Positions 34,006 through 42,147 of a stretch of 64,000 nt of DNA are shown in pieces. The stretch's first letter is position 1. Every line of letters starts with the position of its first letter. The translations under genes and the position numbers were made by a program. Origin of the DNA: Dialister sp900541485. Its GTDB lineage: Bacteria > Bacillota > Negativicutes > Veillonellales > Dialisteraceae. The notes below the pieces were generated by a model that worked only from the letters and a program-made list of their open reading frames with translations, searched no databases and had not been told where the DNA came from. The stretch lies in the NCBI GenBank assembly GCA_965119665.1, contig OZ221974.1:1302001-1366000 (forward strand), in the 5' to 3' direction.

Positions 34006-34431
34006 ATGGCAAAGAAAATTTCCAAGGTAGTAAAATTACAGGTTCCGGCAGGGAAAGCCACTCCGGCACCGCCTGTAGGTCCTGCCCTCGGTCAGGCCGG
34101 TGTAAACATCATGGCCTTCGTTAAAGATTTTAACGACCGTACAGCTAAACAGGCCGGACTTATTATTCCTGTAGAAATTACCGTTTTTGAAGACAGAAGC
34201 TTTACATTCATTTGTAAAACTCCGCCGGCAGCTGTTCTTTTGAAAAAAGCAGCAGGTCTTGAAAAAGCATCCGGCGAACCGAACAAGAACAAAGTCGGTA
34301 AAGTTACAAAAGCACAAGTAAAAGAAATTGCAGAAACGAAAATGCCCGATCTCAATGCAAACGACGTAGAAGCCGCTATGCATATCGTAGAAGGCACGGC
34401 CCGTTCCATGGGCATCGAAGTAGTAGACTAA
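34006..34431 (+). CDS. rplK: 50S ribosomal protein L11
   Basis: A 141-residue L11 with VKLQVPAGKATPAPPVGPALGQ near the N-terminus and the C-terminal rRNA-binding domain (KMPDLNANDVEAAMHIVEGTARSMGI). ATG at 34006 behind AAAAGGAGGTG; an upstream in-frame codon at 33931 lies in the leader. Confidence 0.97.
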   Translation: MAKKISKVVKLQVPAGKATPAPPVGPALGQAGVNIMAFVKDFNDRTAKQAGLIIPVEITVFEDRSFTFICKTPPAAVLLKKAAGLEKASGEPNKNKVGKVTKAQVKEIAETKMPDLNANDVEAAMHIVEGTARSMGIEVVD

Positions 34432-34478
34432 TGACTGTCAGTGGTACCGGCTTGCCGGCAACCACAAAGGAGGAAACA

Positions 34479-35186
34479 ATGGCAAAACTGACAAAGAAAC
34501 AAAAAGCAGCCGCAGCCATCGTTGACGGTCATAAGCTCTATGATCTCGACGAAGCTGTAAAACTTGTAAAAGAAACGGCAACTGCAAAATTTGATGAAAC
34601 CATCGAACTTGCATTCAATCTTAACGTAAACCCGAAATTCGCTGACCAGCAGCTCCGCGGTGCTATCGTTCTTCCCCACGGCACAGGCAAGTCCAAGAAA
34701 GTTCTTGTGTTTGCCAAAGACCAGAAAGAAGACGAAGCAAAAGCAGCAGGTGCTGATTATGTCGGCGGAAAAGAACTGGCTGACAAAATCATGGGCGGCT
34801 GGTTTGATTTCGACGTAGTCGTAGCAACACCGGACATGATGGCTGTAGTAGGCCGTCTCGGCCGTGTACTCGGTCCTAAGGGACTTATGCCAAACCCGAA
34901 AGTCGGCACCGTAACACCGGATGTAACCAAAGCGGTTACCGAAATCAAAGCCGGCAAGGTAGAATATCGTACAGATAAAGCAGGCAATGTACAGGTTGTC
35001 ATCGGCAAAGCATCTTTTGATGAAACCAAGCTGAAAGAAAACCTCGTTGCTATTTACAACACCATTCTCAAGTCCCGTCCTGCCAGCGTAAAAGGACAGT
35101 ATATAAAAACTGTAACGCTTGCATCTACCATGGGGCCTGGAATCCGTCTCGATATGGCAACCTTAGCAGCTCCGAAAGCTGAATAA
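34479..35186 (+). CDS. rplA: 50S ribosomal protein L1
   Basis: A 235-residue L1 with the signature GRLGRVLGPKGLMPNPKVGTV region near residue 125 and a normal two-domain length. Besides its ribosomal role, L1 represses its own operon in many bacteria by binding the leader mRNA; the GGTACCGGCTTGCCGGCAACC hairpin just upstream (34442-34462) is a possible site. ATG at 34479 behind AAAGGAGG. Confidence 0.97.
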   Translation: MAKLTKKQKAAAAIVDGHKLYDLDEAVKLVKETATAKFDETIELAFNLNVNPKFADQQLRGAIVLPHGTGKSKKVLVFAKDQKEDEAKAAGADYVGGKELADKIMGGWFDFDVVVATPDMMAVVGRLGRVLGPKGLMPNPKVGTVTPDVTKAVTEIKAGKVEYRTDKAGNVQVVIGKASFDETKLKENLVAIYNTILKSRPASVKGQYIKTVTLASTMGPGIRLDMATLAAPKAE

Positions 35187-35375
35187 AATAACTATTTACA
35201 CTTAGCTGAAGACCGGCGGTATCTATAATGGGCGAAAGCCCGCCTCCCGAGGCTGAGTACTGGAAACAGTACACGACCTCGCACATATAGCGGGGTCGTT
35301 TTAGCTAATGTGATAAATATAAGAAATACAGTTACGTATTTCTGTTAAAATTCTTGTAAGCAGAGGAGGTGTATC
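35187..35375 (+). promoter_or_regulatory. L10 leader (autoregulatory RNA of rplJ-rplL)
   Basis: The region between rplA and rplJ holds the L10-leader kink-turn type core TTAGCTGAAGACCGGCGG with GGGCGAAAGCCCGCC and GAGGCTGAG, then a hairpin ACGACCTCGC/GCGGGGTCGT (35271-35300) followed by TTTT that looks like an attenuator. In Firmicutes the L10(L12)4 complex binds this leader and lowers expression of its own operon. Confidence 0.85.
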
Positions 35376-35924
35376 ATGAGCAAAGAAGAATATGAAGTAA
35401 AAATTCGTCCTGAAAAGATAGCGATTGTTGACGAAATGAAAGAAAAACTCACTTCTGACGGGGTTGTTCTTATTTCCTACAACAAGCTGGATGTAGCATC
35501 GGCAATGAAACTTCGCCGCACATTCCTGAAACATGGCGTACAATACAGCGTTATTAAAAACACACTGACCCGTATTGCTGCCGACGATTTGGGAATCGAA
35601 GGCTTTCATGACCTTTTGAAAGGGCCGAGCGGACTGGCTACCTGCAAAGATGATGCAGTAGCACCGGCAGCTGCTATCAAAGAATTTTTGAAAGAAACAA
35701 AGAGTGAAGCTATCCAGATCAAAGCAGGTGTTCTGGACGGAAAAGTTATCGATCCCAAAGCCGTACAGGCCCTGGCCGATCTTCCGTCGAAGGAACAGCT
35801 CCTCGGTATGGTGGCTGCCACATTGCTGGCACCGATTACCGGACTGGCCCGTGCTTTAAACGGAAACATTCAGAACCTTGCGTATGCGCTTGAAGCCGTA
35901 CGTAAACAGAAAGAAAGTGCATAA
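35376..35924 (+). CDS. rplJ: 50S ribosomal protein L10
   Basis: A 182-residue L10: N-terminal rRNA-binding part (LRRTFLKHGVQYSVIKNTL) and a C-terminal helix that carries the L7/L12 dimers. Forms the base of the ribosomal stalk. GCAGAGGAGGTG RBS. Confidence 0.96.
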   Translation: MSKEEYEVKIRPEKIAIVDEMKEKLTSDGVVLISYNKLDVASAMKLRRTFLKHGVQYSVIKNTLTRIAADDLGIEGFHDLLKGPSGLATCKDDAVAPAAAIKEFLKETKSEAIQIKAGVLDGKVIDPKAVQALADLPSKEQLLGMVAATLLAPITGLARALNGNIQNLAYALEAVRKQKESA

Positions 35925-35958
35925 TTGCACATAAATTATTCCATTGGAGGAAAAACAA

Positions 35959-36333
35959 ATGACACATGAAGAAATCCTTAACGCGATCAGCGAAATGTCC
36001 GTTCTCGAACTGAGCGAACTTGTAAAAGCAATTGAAGAAAAATTCGGCGTATCTGCAGCAGCTCCCGTAGCAGTTGCAGCAGCAGGCGCAGCTCCGGCAG
36101 CAGGCGCAGCAGCTGAAGAAAAATCCGAATTCGACGTTATTCTTAAAGAAGCAGGCGCACAGAAGATTCAGGTTATCAAAGTTGTTCGTGAAATTACCGG
36201 ACTCGGCCTGAAAGATGCAAAAGCAGTTGTTGATGGCGCACCGAAAGAAGTTAAAACCGGCGTAGCAAAAGCTGAAGCTGAAGAAATGAAGAAGAAGCTT
36301 GAAGAAGCAGGCGCATCTGTAGAACTGAAATAA
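35959..36333 (+). CDS. rplL: 50S ribosomal protein L7/L12
   Basis: A 124-residue L7/L12: N-terminal dimerisation domain, Ala/Gly/Pro hinge (about residues 33-55) and C-terminal factor-binding domain (EKSEFDVILKEAGAQKIQVI, GLGLKDAKAVVDGAPK). ATG at 35959; a TTG at 35944 is part of the GGAGG RBS. Its last codons (ELK, stop) and the following terminator are repeated 5.6 kb downstream. Confidence 0.97.
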   Translation: MTHEEILNAISEMSVLELSELVKAIEEKFGVSAAAPVAVAAAGAAPAAGAAAEEKSEFDVILKEAGAQKIQVIKVVREITGLGLKDAKAVVDGAPKEVKTGVAKAEAEEMKKKLEEAGASVELK

Positions 36334-36392
36334 TTACAGCGCTAAAACAGCACAATGAAAAGGGACTCTGTACAGGGTCCCTTTTTGTGTGT
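36320..36392 (+). repeat. Direct repeat, copy A (rplL 3' end plus terminator)
   Basis: From the last codons of rplL (TAGAACTGAAATAATTAC) through its terminator to GTGTGT. It matches 41910-41984 with about eight differences, including small length changes at the base of the terminator stem. The two copies enclose the AT-rich receptor/nitrogenase-like cassette. Confidence 0.9.
36361..36387 (+). terminator. Terminator of rplJ-rplL
   Basis: AGGGACTCTG/CAGGGTCCCT stem (one wobble, TA loop) followed by TTTT. Confidence 0.9.
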
Positions 36393-37020
36393 TTAGATAG
36401 TGCAGTTATATGGGGGGAAGTAATATTATAAGTAGAAAATATATTGATTAAACCAACAAAATTGAGATTAATTTGTATACAGGAAAATAGGAAAGTTATT
36501 TATTAACGAAAAGAGAAGTCATTACTAATAAAGAAAGTTTCTGATACGTATAAATTATATAGGTAAATGTATTATTTTATTAGTGCTTGGTACAGAAAAT
36601 AGCATCATAAAACGATTGAGAAAATTTAGGCAAATACTAGAAAGATAGGGTTATATCAATAATGGAACTTTCTCAGGGAATATGATGCACAAAGCGTACC
36701 GTGTACAGGGGTGATATATTCTTAAATGCCGTCTCTGAATTAATTTTTGTACTATAAATATAGGGTAGTCATGCTATTTTGGTTACAATATTTTGTTGGC
36801 AAGAGCAGCATAATCGATATTATTTCTTATTACTGAGTTAAAAGTTTTTTGCCTTAAAATTTATCATAATTGGATAAATTACCTTTTATGTAGAAGATTT
36901 TTATACTCTAAACTTTCATCTTGACAAAAATGATAAGTATATTATATTAATATGTGTATGAGATAAAAATTAAGTATTAAATTAACTACATGGTATCATT
37001 TGTTTTCTAGGAGGAAAGAA
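36393..37020 (+). promoter_or_regulatory. Long AT-rich leader of the receptor/nitrogenase-like cassette, with promoter
   Basis: About 630 non-coding bases. A TTGACA at 36921-36926 with TATATT (36943-36948, spacer 16) or TATTAA (36945-36950, spacer 18) is the likely promoter. The overlapping TGATAAGTATATTATATTA (36930-36948) is a weak Fur-like palindrome. The first 500 bases hold no open frame or recognisable RNA and may be debris from insertion. Confidence 0.5.
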
Positions 37021-38820
37021 ATGAATTATAAAGGGAAAATTATTATAGGCACAATGATTATCACAGCATACTCATGTATACAGGGGCTAGCGGCAGATTC
37101 AAATGTGTACCAACTAGGGGAAGTTTTGGTTACGGCTAACAAGTATAGTGAGACTGATTTAGAAATTCCAGCTGCGACAGAAATTATTACTGGAAAGCAA
37201 ATTGAAAATATGGGTGCCAAGAGTGTCATGGAAGTAATGAAGAATATCCCAGGTTTTGTTATTTCTGAGTCTCCATTTGGTAATGGTAATCCAGGAATCC
37301 GAGGCATTTCCGGGCACATGAGTATAATGATTAATGGTATTCCGCTAAATCAAGATTATTATTTCCAGATGGGAACATTATCTGCTTCTAGCATTGATAG
37401 AATTGAGGTAGTAAAAGGTGGATCTGCTGTTTTATACGGAAGTAATGCAACAACCGGAGTAATTAATATTATTACCAAAAAGGATAATACAAATAAAATT
37501 GTAATTGGAGCCGGAGATCATAATCAGAGAAATATCTCTGGATATATGAATAGGAATGGTTTATCAATTGCTTATGAACATTATGGAATTAAAAATGCTG
37601 GTATTCTTTATAAATCAGTTTCAACGCAATATGATCAAACAAATATGTACCGTGATAGCATAAACGTTAATTACACACCCAATAAGAATTGGAACTTTAT
37701 GTATTTGCATAGTGATAGACATTCGGATGTAGATACGTTAAATGCGCAACAAATGAAAAAGACAGGATCATATAATAGCAATACATTATATGATGTTACT
37801 CAAGTTACATATAGTAATAAAAATTTACGTGCTACTACTTATTATCAGAATAGAGCATGGAAATACATGTATAACGGGCGTGGTGGCCGAGATACAGGCA
37901 AATCTTATGGATTAGATGTGGTAAATAAATGGAATCTTAGCTGGACAAATTTGACAGCAGGTAGCATGTTTGAAAATGAAAGCTTTAAAAATTTATCTGG
38001 TACTACCTGGGTAAAAAGAAATCGAAATTATGGTGCTGTGTATTTCCTGGCAAATACAGATCTAGATAACAAGACTAAACTTTTGGTGGGTGCGAGAGAG
38101 GTATTTACTGGAGATTCTGGGAATATGTTCTGTCCCTCTTTCCAAATGTTGTATAAATTGAGTGAAAGGTCTTCCGCTTATATCAACGTAAATAAGTCAT
38201 TAAGAAAACCTGATTTATCTAAACGATATGGATCAAATGCAACCACTTTACCAAATCCAGATTTGAGATCCGAAAAAGCTTGGACTTATGAAACAGGATG
38301 GAAAAAACTGGTTGGCGAACATGGTATGTGGAAATTTGATGTATATCACATGGAAATCTCTGATCGTATTTATTCTGACTATATTCCTGGAAGCAGTAAA
38401 TTAAAAATGAATTATAATGCTACTAAATACAAAAACACAGGGATTGAATTGAGTTATGATTGGACTGTAAACCAAGGATTATCTTATAATATTGGGGTAT
38501 CCATGAGTAATCCTAAACAGATAGCAAAACGCAACCTACCTTGGGAACGTGCAGAAAATCGTTTAAGTATACATTCGGACATTACATATAAGGTAAAAAA
38601 TACTTCTGTTAATGTATATTTTAATTATGCTGGGCAGAGAGTAAAACATACAGCTCCGATGTATTCTTTAGATATGAATATTCAACAAAGAATTAATAGG
38701 AATGATTTAGTTTCTTTGAAAATTAGTAATGTTTTAAACCGTGATGATTATAGAGGGTCTACTCCTGGTGCTTGCATGCAGGATAGAAATTGGATGTTGA
38801 GTTACGAGCATAGATTTTAA
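37021..38820 (+). CDS. TonB-dependent outer-membrane receptor
   Basis: A 599-residue receptor: signal peptide (about 1-24), plug domain from residue 32 (LGEVLVTANKY, ENMGAKSVMEVMKNIPG, GIRGISG, IEVVKGGSAVLYGSNATTGVINIITK) and a C-terminal 22-strand-type barrel ending in a terminal aromatic (SYEHRF). It is shorter than siderophore receptors and closer in shape to the BtuB/cobalamin-haem class. It would move a metal compound into the periplasm using TonB energy. The frame is AT-rich and differs from the other receptor in this window. AGGAGG RBS before the ATG. First gene of the cassette. Confidence 0.92.
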   Translation: MNYKGKIIIGTMIITAYSCIQGLAADSNVYQLGEVLVTANKYSETDLEIPAATEIITGKQIENMGAKSVMEVMKNIPGFVISESPFGNGNPGIRGISGHMSIMINGIPLNQDYYFQMGTLSASSIDRIEVVKGGSAVLYGSNATTGVINIITKKDNTNKIVIGAGDHNQRNISGYMNRNGLSIAYEHYGIKNAGILYKSVSTQYDQTNMYRDSINVNYTPNKNWNFMYLHSDRHSDVDTLNAQQMKKTGSYNSNTLYDVTQVTYSNKNLRATTYYQNRAWKYMYNGRGGRDTGKSYGLDVVNKWNLSWTNLTAGSMFENESFKNLSGTTWVKRNRNYGAVYFLANTDLDNKTKLLVGAREVFTGDSGNMFCPSFQMLYKLSERSSAYINVNKSLRKPDLSKRYGSNATTLPNPDLRSEKAWTYETGWKKLVGEHGMWKFDVYHMEISDRIYSDYIPGSSKLKMNYNATKYKNTGIELSYDWTVNQGLSYNIGVSMSNPKQIAKRNLPWERAENRLSIHSDITYKVKNTSVNVYFNYAGQRVKHTAPMYSLDMNIQQRINRNDLVSLKISNVLNRDDYRGSTPGACMQDRNWMLSYEHRF

Positions 38821-38834
38821 TCATTTATAATATA

Positions 38835-38880
38835 TAGAAAGAAAAGGAATTTCCTTGTAGTGAAATTCCTTTTCTTTCTA
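38835..38880 (+). terminator. Strong hairpin between receptor and binding-protein genes
   Basis: Perfect 18-bp stem (38835-38852 with 38863-38880), ten-base loop. No clean T run follows; TAAGGAGG comes next. It may act as a partial terminator or as an mRNA stability element that sets a high receptor to low downstream ratio. Confidence 0.6.
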
Positions 38881-38893
38881 TAAGGAGGTATTT

Positions 38894-39880
38894 ATGTACA
38901 GAAAAATATTAAGCTTATTTTTGGTAATAAGCTTAGCAGGTATCTTTGGCGGCTGTACAAATTATATGACTCAAGTAGAAAGAGGGTATGCCGTAACAGA
39001 TGCAAGAGGTAAAACCTTACATATGAAAGAAAAGCCGAAACGAATTGTTTCGACTTATATTTTTGCTGATGAAATTATTTTAGATTTGGTTTCTCATGAT
39101 CGTATTGCAGCGATGGATAGATGGATTCATGATCCAGGGTTATCTATGGCGGTGGATAAAGCTAAAGATGTGACTGTAGAAGTAGATAATAGCCCTGAGG
39201 ATATAATTGTTCTTCGCCCAGATTTGGTGGTCATAGGAGAAAGTCAGGTCAAGCTCATCCAAGCCTTGGAGGGGGCGGGTTTGCCTGTGTTTGTATATAA
39301 GGATGCTAAGCTCATAAAAGATATACCAGACGAAATTCGTATGTTGGGAGAAGCCGTAGGGGAGACTGAAAAGGCGGAAGCTATGATTGCTGATATGAAA
39401 GATCAGTTACGGGCTATCGAATATAAGGTTAAACAAATTCCTAAAGAACAAATGCAAAGAGTTATATTGATATTGCGATTTGGTCCTATTGGAGGTGAAG
39501 GGACTATTTTTCATGATATATTAACTCGTGCAGGAGCTATAGATGTGTATAACGATGTACGGCCACAATCATTATTTGAAAATGGGACGTCGATGATTTT
39601 GAGCAAGGAAGAGTTTGTACTTTCGAATCCAGACTTGCTTATTATGGGAAGTTGGTCTCAAGGAGGAGCATACAAGGATAGTACACAACAACTAAAAGAA
39701 ATATATGACAATCCGGCTTACTCTTCAATGAAAGCAATACGTGGCAAACGGGCAATTATTTTGCCTCAACGTAACGTAAATTGTTTATCGCATCATGTGC
39801 CAGCGGCAATTAGAACTGTATACAGGGCGGTATATGGAGTAAAGGAGGAATCTAATGATTTTCACACCGGGGAAGTCTAG
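38894..39880 (+). CDS. FecB/BtuF-type substrate-binding lipoprotein
   Basis: A 328-residue periplasmic-facing lipoprotein with lipobox FGGC (Cys21) and the helical-backbone binding fold: KPKRIVSTYIFADEIILDLV, ALRPDL-like block IIVLRPDLVVIG, and a C-terminal lobe with NPDLLIMGSW. Only distantly similar to the two binding proteins at 3329-5373. It probably receives the ligand of the upstream TonB receptor. No ABC permease or ATPase gene is in the cassette, so it may share the transporter at 5413-7199 or one elsewhere. Its last 26 bases overlap the next gene. Confidence 0.87.
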   Translation: MYRKILSLFLVISLAGIFGGCTNYMTQVERGYAVTDARGKTLHMKEKPKRIVSTYIFADEIILDLVSHDRIAAMDRWIHDPGLSMAVDKAKDVTVEVDNSPEDIIVLRPDLVVIGESQVKLIQALEGAGLPVFVYKDAKLIKDIPDEIRMLGEAVGETEKAEAMIADMKDQLRAIEYKVKQIPKEQMQRVILILRFGPIGGEGTIFHDILTRAGAIDVYNDVRPQSLFENGTSMILSKEEFVLSNPDLLIMGSWSQGGAYKDSTQQLKEIYDNPAYSSMKAIRGKRAIILPQRNVNCLSHHVPAAIRTVYRAVYGVKEESNDFHTGEV

Positions 39881-41105
39881 GAAAATTATCCATTGCAACC
39901 TCATGCAGTCGGCTTTAGGAGTGATTCAGAATCCACTTTGTGCTGTTGTTATTCATAACACTAAATCTTGCTCAAATGTTGCGTGGAGTGCGTTTCAGTC
40001 ATTAAGTAACAAATATAGGGAAATTACAGGAAAGGCAAATCAGGATGGCTTTCTTTTTTGTACTGGTTTAACGAATCGTGATGCTGTATTTGGGGGTAAT
40101 GATAAACTCAGATGTTGCCTTATGGATATTAGTGAAGAACTTCATCCAGAGGTAATTTTGGTAATTTGTGGTTGTGTTCCTGGTATTATCGGTGATGACG
40201 TAGAGGCTCTGTGCCAAGAAGTAGAAAATAAAACAGGTATACCAATTGTTTTGCTACCTGGGAATGGATTTATGGTTCCCGGATTGGTAGACACAATTAC
40301 CTCTATGTCAAGGATTTTATTTGATAAGTGGACTGTACCTTATATCCCGTTAGAAAAAAGAACAGATACTTGTTTGGTGGCAGGGTTATCACCTTCGTAC
40401 AGCTCTAAAGAAGAATATCAAGAACTGATGAAGGTTTTGAGGATTCTTGGGTTTAAATATATTATATGTCCACCTGTAGGTACTGGTAGAAGTGATTATG
40501 TTAGAGCGGCGAGTGCTTCCATGGTTATTTCCTTTACACGAGGGGCTTTTTTAGAAAAAGCTTCTATAGAAAATGCATATTATATGGCTAACAGATTAGA
40601 TATTCCTTTTATTGATTGGAATCATATCATTACACCTGAAAAAAGTCAGAATGCATTTATGGATGTTGCACGTTTTCGCAATAAGGAAGATGCTATGAAA
40701 ACTTATTGTTGTGAGCAAGAAAAACGACTATTCGGCATTGTTGAAAAAGGGAAATGGTTATTAAATGGGAAAAGCTGTCAAATCCGCTTGAGAATTACTA
40801 GGCAGGTAAATAGTCTGCTGAAACCCATAGAATTTCTGCGAGAAATGGGGATAGAAGACATCTCTGTCATTCTTTCAGATATGATTTCACATGCAGATGT
40901 AAAAACTATACAATCCATCATAGAAAATAAATATAGCAAAATAAAAATGAGCCGAAAAGAATCTTCAGCAGATATTTTATTAACTTCTACACCTTTTGAT
41001 TTACGATGTAGTAAAGAAATTATGATTCCACATTGCATAGGGTATGCAGGCTGGATTGATTTTTTTGAAAAGGTTTTGAAGAAATATGGAGAAAGCCATG
41101 TCTAA
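39855..41105 (+). CDS. Nitrogenase component 1-like protein (NifD-like subunit)
   Basis: A 416-residue member of the nitrogenase component 1 superfamily. Visible signs: three Cys at nitrogenase-alpha spacing, Cys14, Cys39 and Cys107 (25 and 68 apart; NifD uses 62, 88, 154), the block FCTGLTNRDAVFGG (compare TDLTERDVVFGG) and the family core GCVPGIIGDDVEAL. These Cys would hold a P-cluster-like or [4Fe-4S] centre shared with the K-like partner. The FeMo-cofactor ligands of NifD and other nif genes are absent, so this is not dinitrogenase. Related paralogues reduce tetrapyrroles or C-S bonds. Translation-coupled to the binding-protein gene (GGAGG before the ATG). Confidence 0.82.
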   Translation: MIFTPGKSRKIIHCNLMQSALGVIQNPLCAVVIHNTKSCSNVAWSAFQSLSNKYREITGKANQDGFLFCTGLTNRDAVFGGNDKLRCCLMDISEELHPEVILVICGCVPGIIGDDVEALCQEVENKTGIPIVLLPGNGFMVPGLVDTITSMSRILFDKWTVPYIPLEKRTDTCLVAGLSPSYSSKEEYQELMKVLRILGFKYIICPPVGTGRSDYVRAASASMVISFTRGAFLEKASIENAYYMANRLDIPFIDWNHIITPEKSQNAFMDVARFRNKEDAMKTYCCEQEKRLFGIVEKGKWLLNGKSCQIRLRITRQVNSLLKPIEFLREMGIEDISVILSDMISHADVKTIQSIIENKYSKIKMSRKESSADILLTSTPFDLRCSKEIMIPHCIGYAGWIDFFEKVLKKYGESHV

Positions 41106-41817
41106 GTTGGATAGATGGAATGTTTGTAAAGAAGAAACAGCGTTAGTAGGGGCGGCATCTGCGTTTCTGAGTATTTCTGATTTGGGTCTCATTTTGGATT
41201 CGCCATTATGGTGTTCGGCTTTAACTTACAGAAAAATATTGGAATACTATCCACTTTGGAATAAACGTATCTACAGTACACTAATTGAAGAAAATGATCT
41301 GGTTTTTGGTACCAAAAAAAAACTTTTAGAAGTTGTACAAGATATGCAGCAAGATGCTCAATATGCGGTGATTGGCGTAGCAATTAATTGTGCACCCGCA
41401 CTAATAGGGGATGATGTTGAGGGTATTTGCAAATCCGCTTTTGAGGGTCCGATATGTGTAGCAGATGCCAGTGGGTTCGTAGGAGAAGCAGATAAGGGCT
41501 GGTCGGAAGCAATGCTTTCTTTATTGAAAAAAGTTCCTTGCTTTTCACCAAAGAAACAAAGTAGGAAAATAAATGTATTGGGCGAATCCATTTTTCATCC
41601 TCGATTGTATGGAAGTATGGAGAACACGTTGTTTATTCCAGGATATTTATCTATGAGATATGAAGAATTATCTCTATTGTCTGAAGCCACTATTAACCTG
41701 GTAGTTCATCCTAGAGCGCTTGCTGTAGCAAAATGGCTTGAGTTAAATACCAAAGTGCCGTATATTGTTTGGGATGGCGAATGCCTAAATGAGTTATTCT
41801 GCAAAGAAGATAAGTAA
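41098..41817 (+). CDS. Nitrogenase component 1-like protein (short NifK-like subunit)
   Basis: A 239-residue partner of the D-like protein, read from ATG 41098 (GGAGAAAG in front; it overlaps the upstream stop by 8 bases). It has three Cys at NifK-like spacing, Cys10, Cys39 and Cys98 (NifK 70, 95, 153), and the core NCAPALIGDDVEGIC. It is much shorter than the ~400 or more residues of usual K subunits: it has the first domain and part of the second but lacks the last Rossmann-type domain. No frame break is seen, so this may be a naturally minimal subunit or an end-truncated relic. Function unknown. Confidence 0.75.
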   Translation: MSKLDRWNVCKEETALVGAASAFLSISDLGLILDSPLWCSALTYRKILEYYPLWNKRIYSTLIEENDLVFGTKKKLLEVVQDMQQDAQYAVIGVAINCAPALIGDDVEGICKSAFEGPICVADASGFVGEADKGWSEAMLSLLKKVPCFSPKKQSRKINVLGESIFHPRLYGSMENTLFIPGYLSMRYEELSLLSEATINLVVHPRALAVAKWLELNTKVPYIVWDGECLNELFCKEDK

Positions 41818-41909
41818 TTGAAGAATATCTGATAAATGATATGGCCAACGAGGTGCAAGAAACCGTTTTGTAAATATGAATCCGGCAAAAAATGAATTAA
41901 AATTAGACA

Positions 41910-41984
41910 TAGAACTGAAATAATTACGGCACTAAAACAGCACGATGAAAAAAGGACTCTGTACAGGGTTCCTTTTTTGTGTGT
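41910..41984 (+). repeat. Direct repeat, copy B (rplL 3' end plus terminator)
   Basis: Same unit as 36320-36392, beginning at TAGAACTGAAATAATTAC and including a terminator hairpin with a one-base bulge (AAGGAC..TCTG TA CAG..GTTCCTT) and a T run. It terminates the cassette. The rplL codons here are not attached to a gene. Confidence 0.9.
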
Positions 41985-42147
41985 AAAAATATCGTGGTGC
42001 AATGATTTTGAATGCATCAGGAAAATAAAAATGAAAGAAATCATTAAAAAGAAAAATCAGAGCGAAGAGTTATTTTTATGTCCACGGCAGGGTTGAAATT
42101 TGTTACAATATACAATAGAAAGATTATTTTACAGACGGGGAGGATCT

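Noticed and set aside
39855..41817. A nitrogen-fixation locus
   Set aside because: No nifH, nifEN or nifB; FeMo-cofactor ligands absent; subunits too short. Only superfamily membership is supported.
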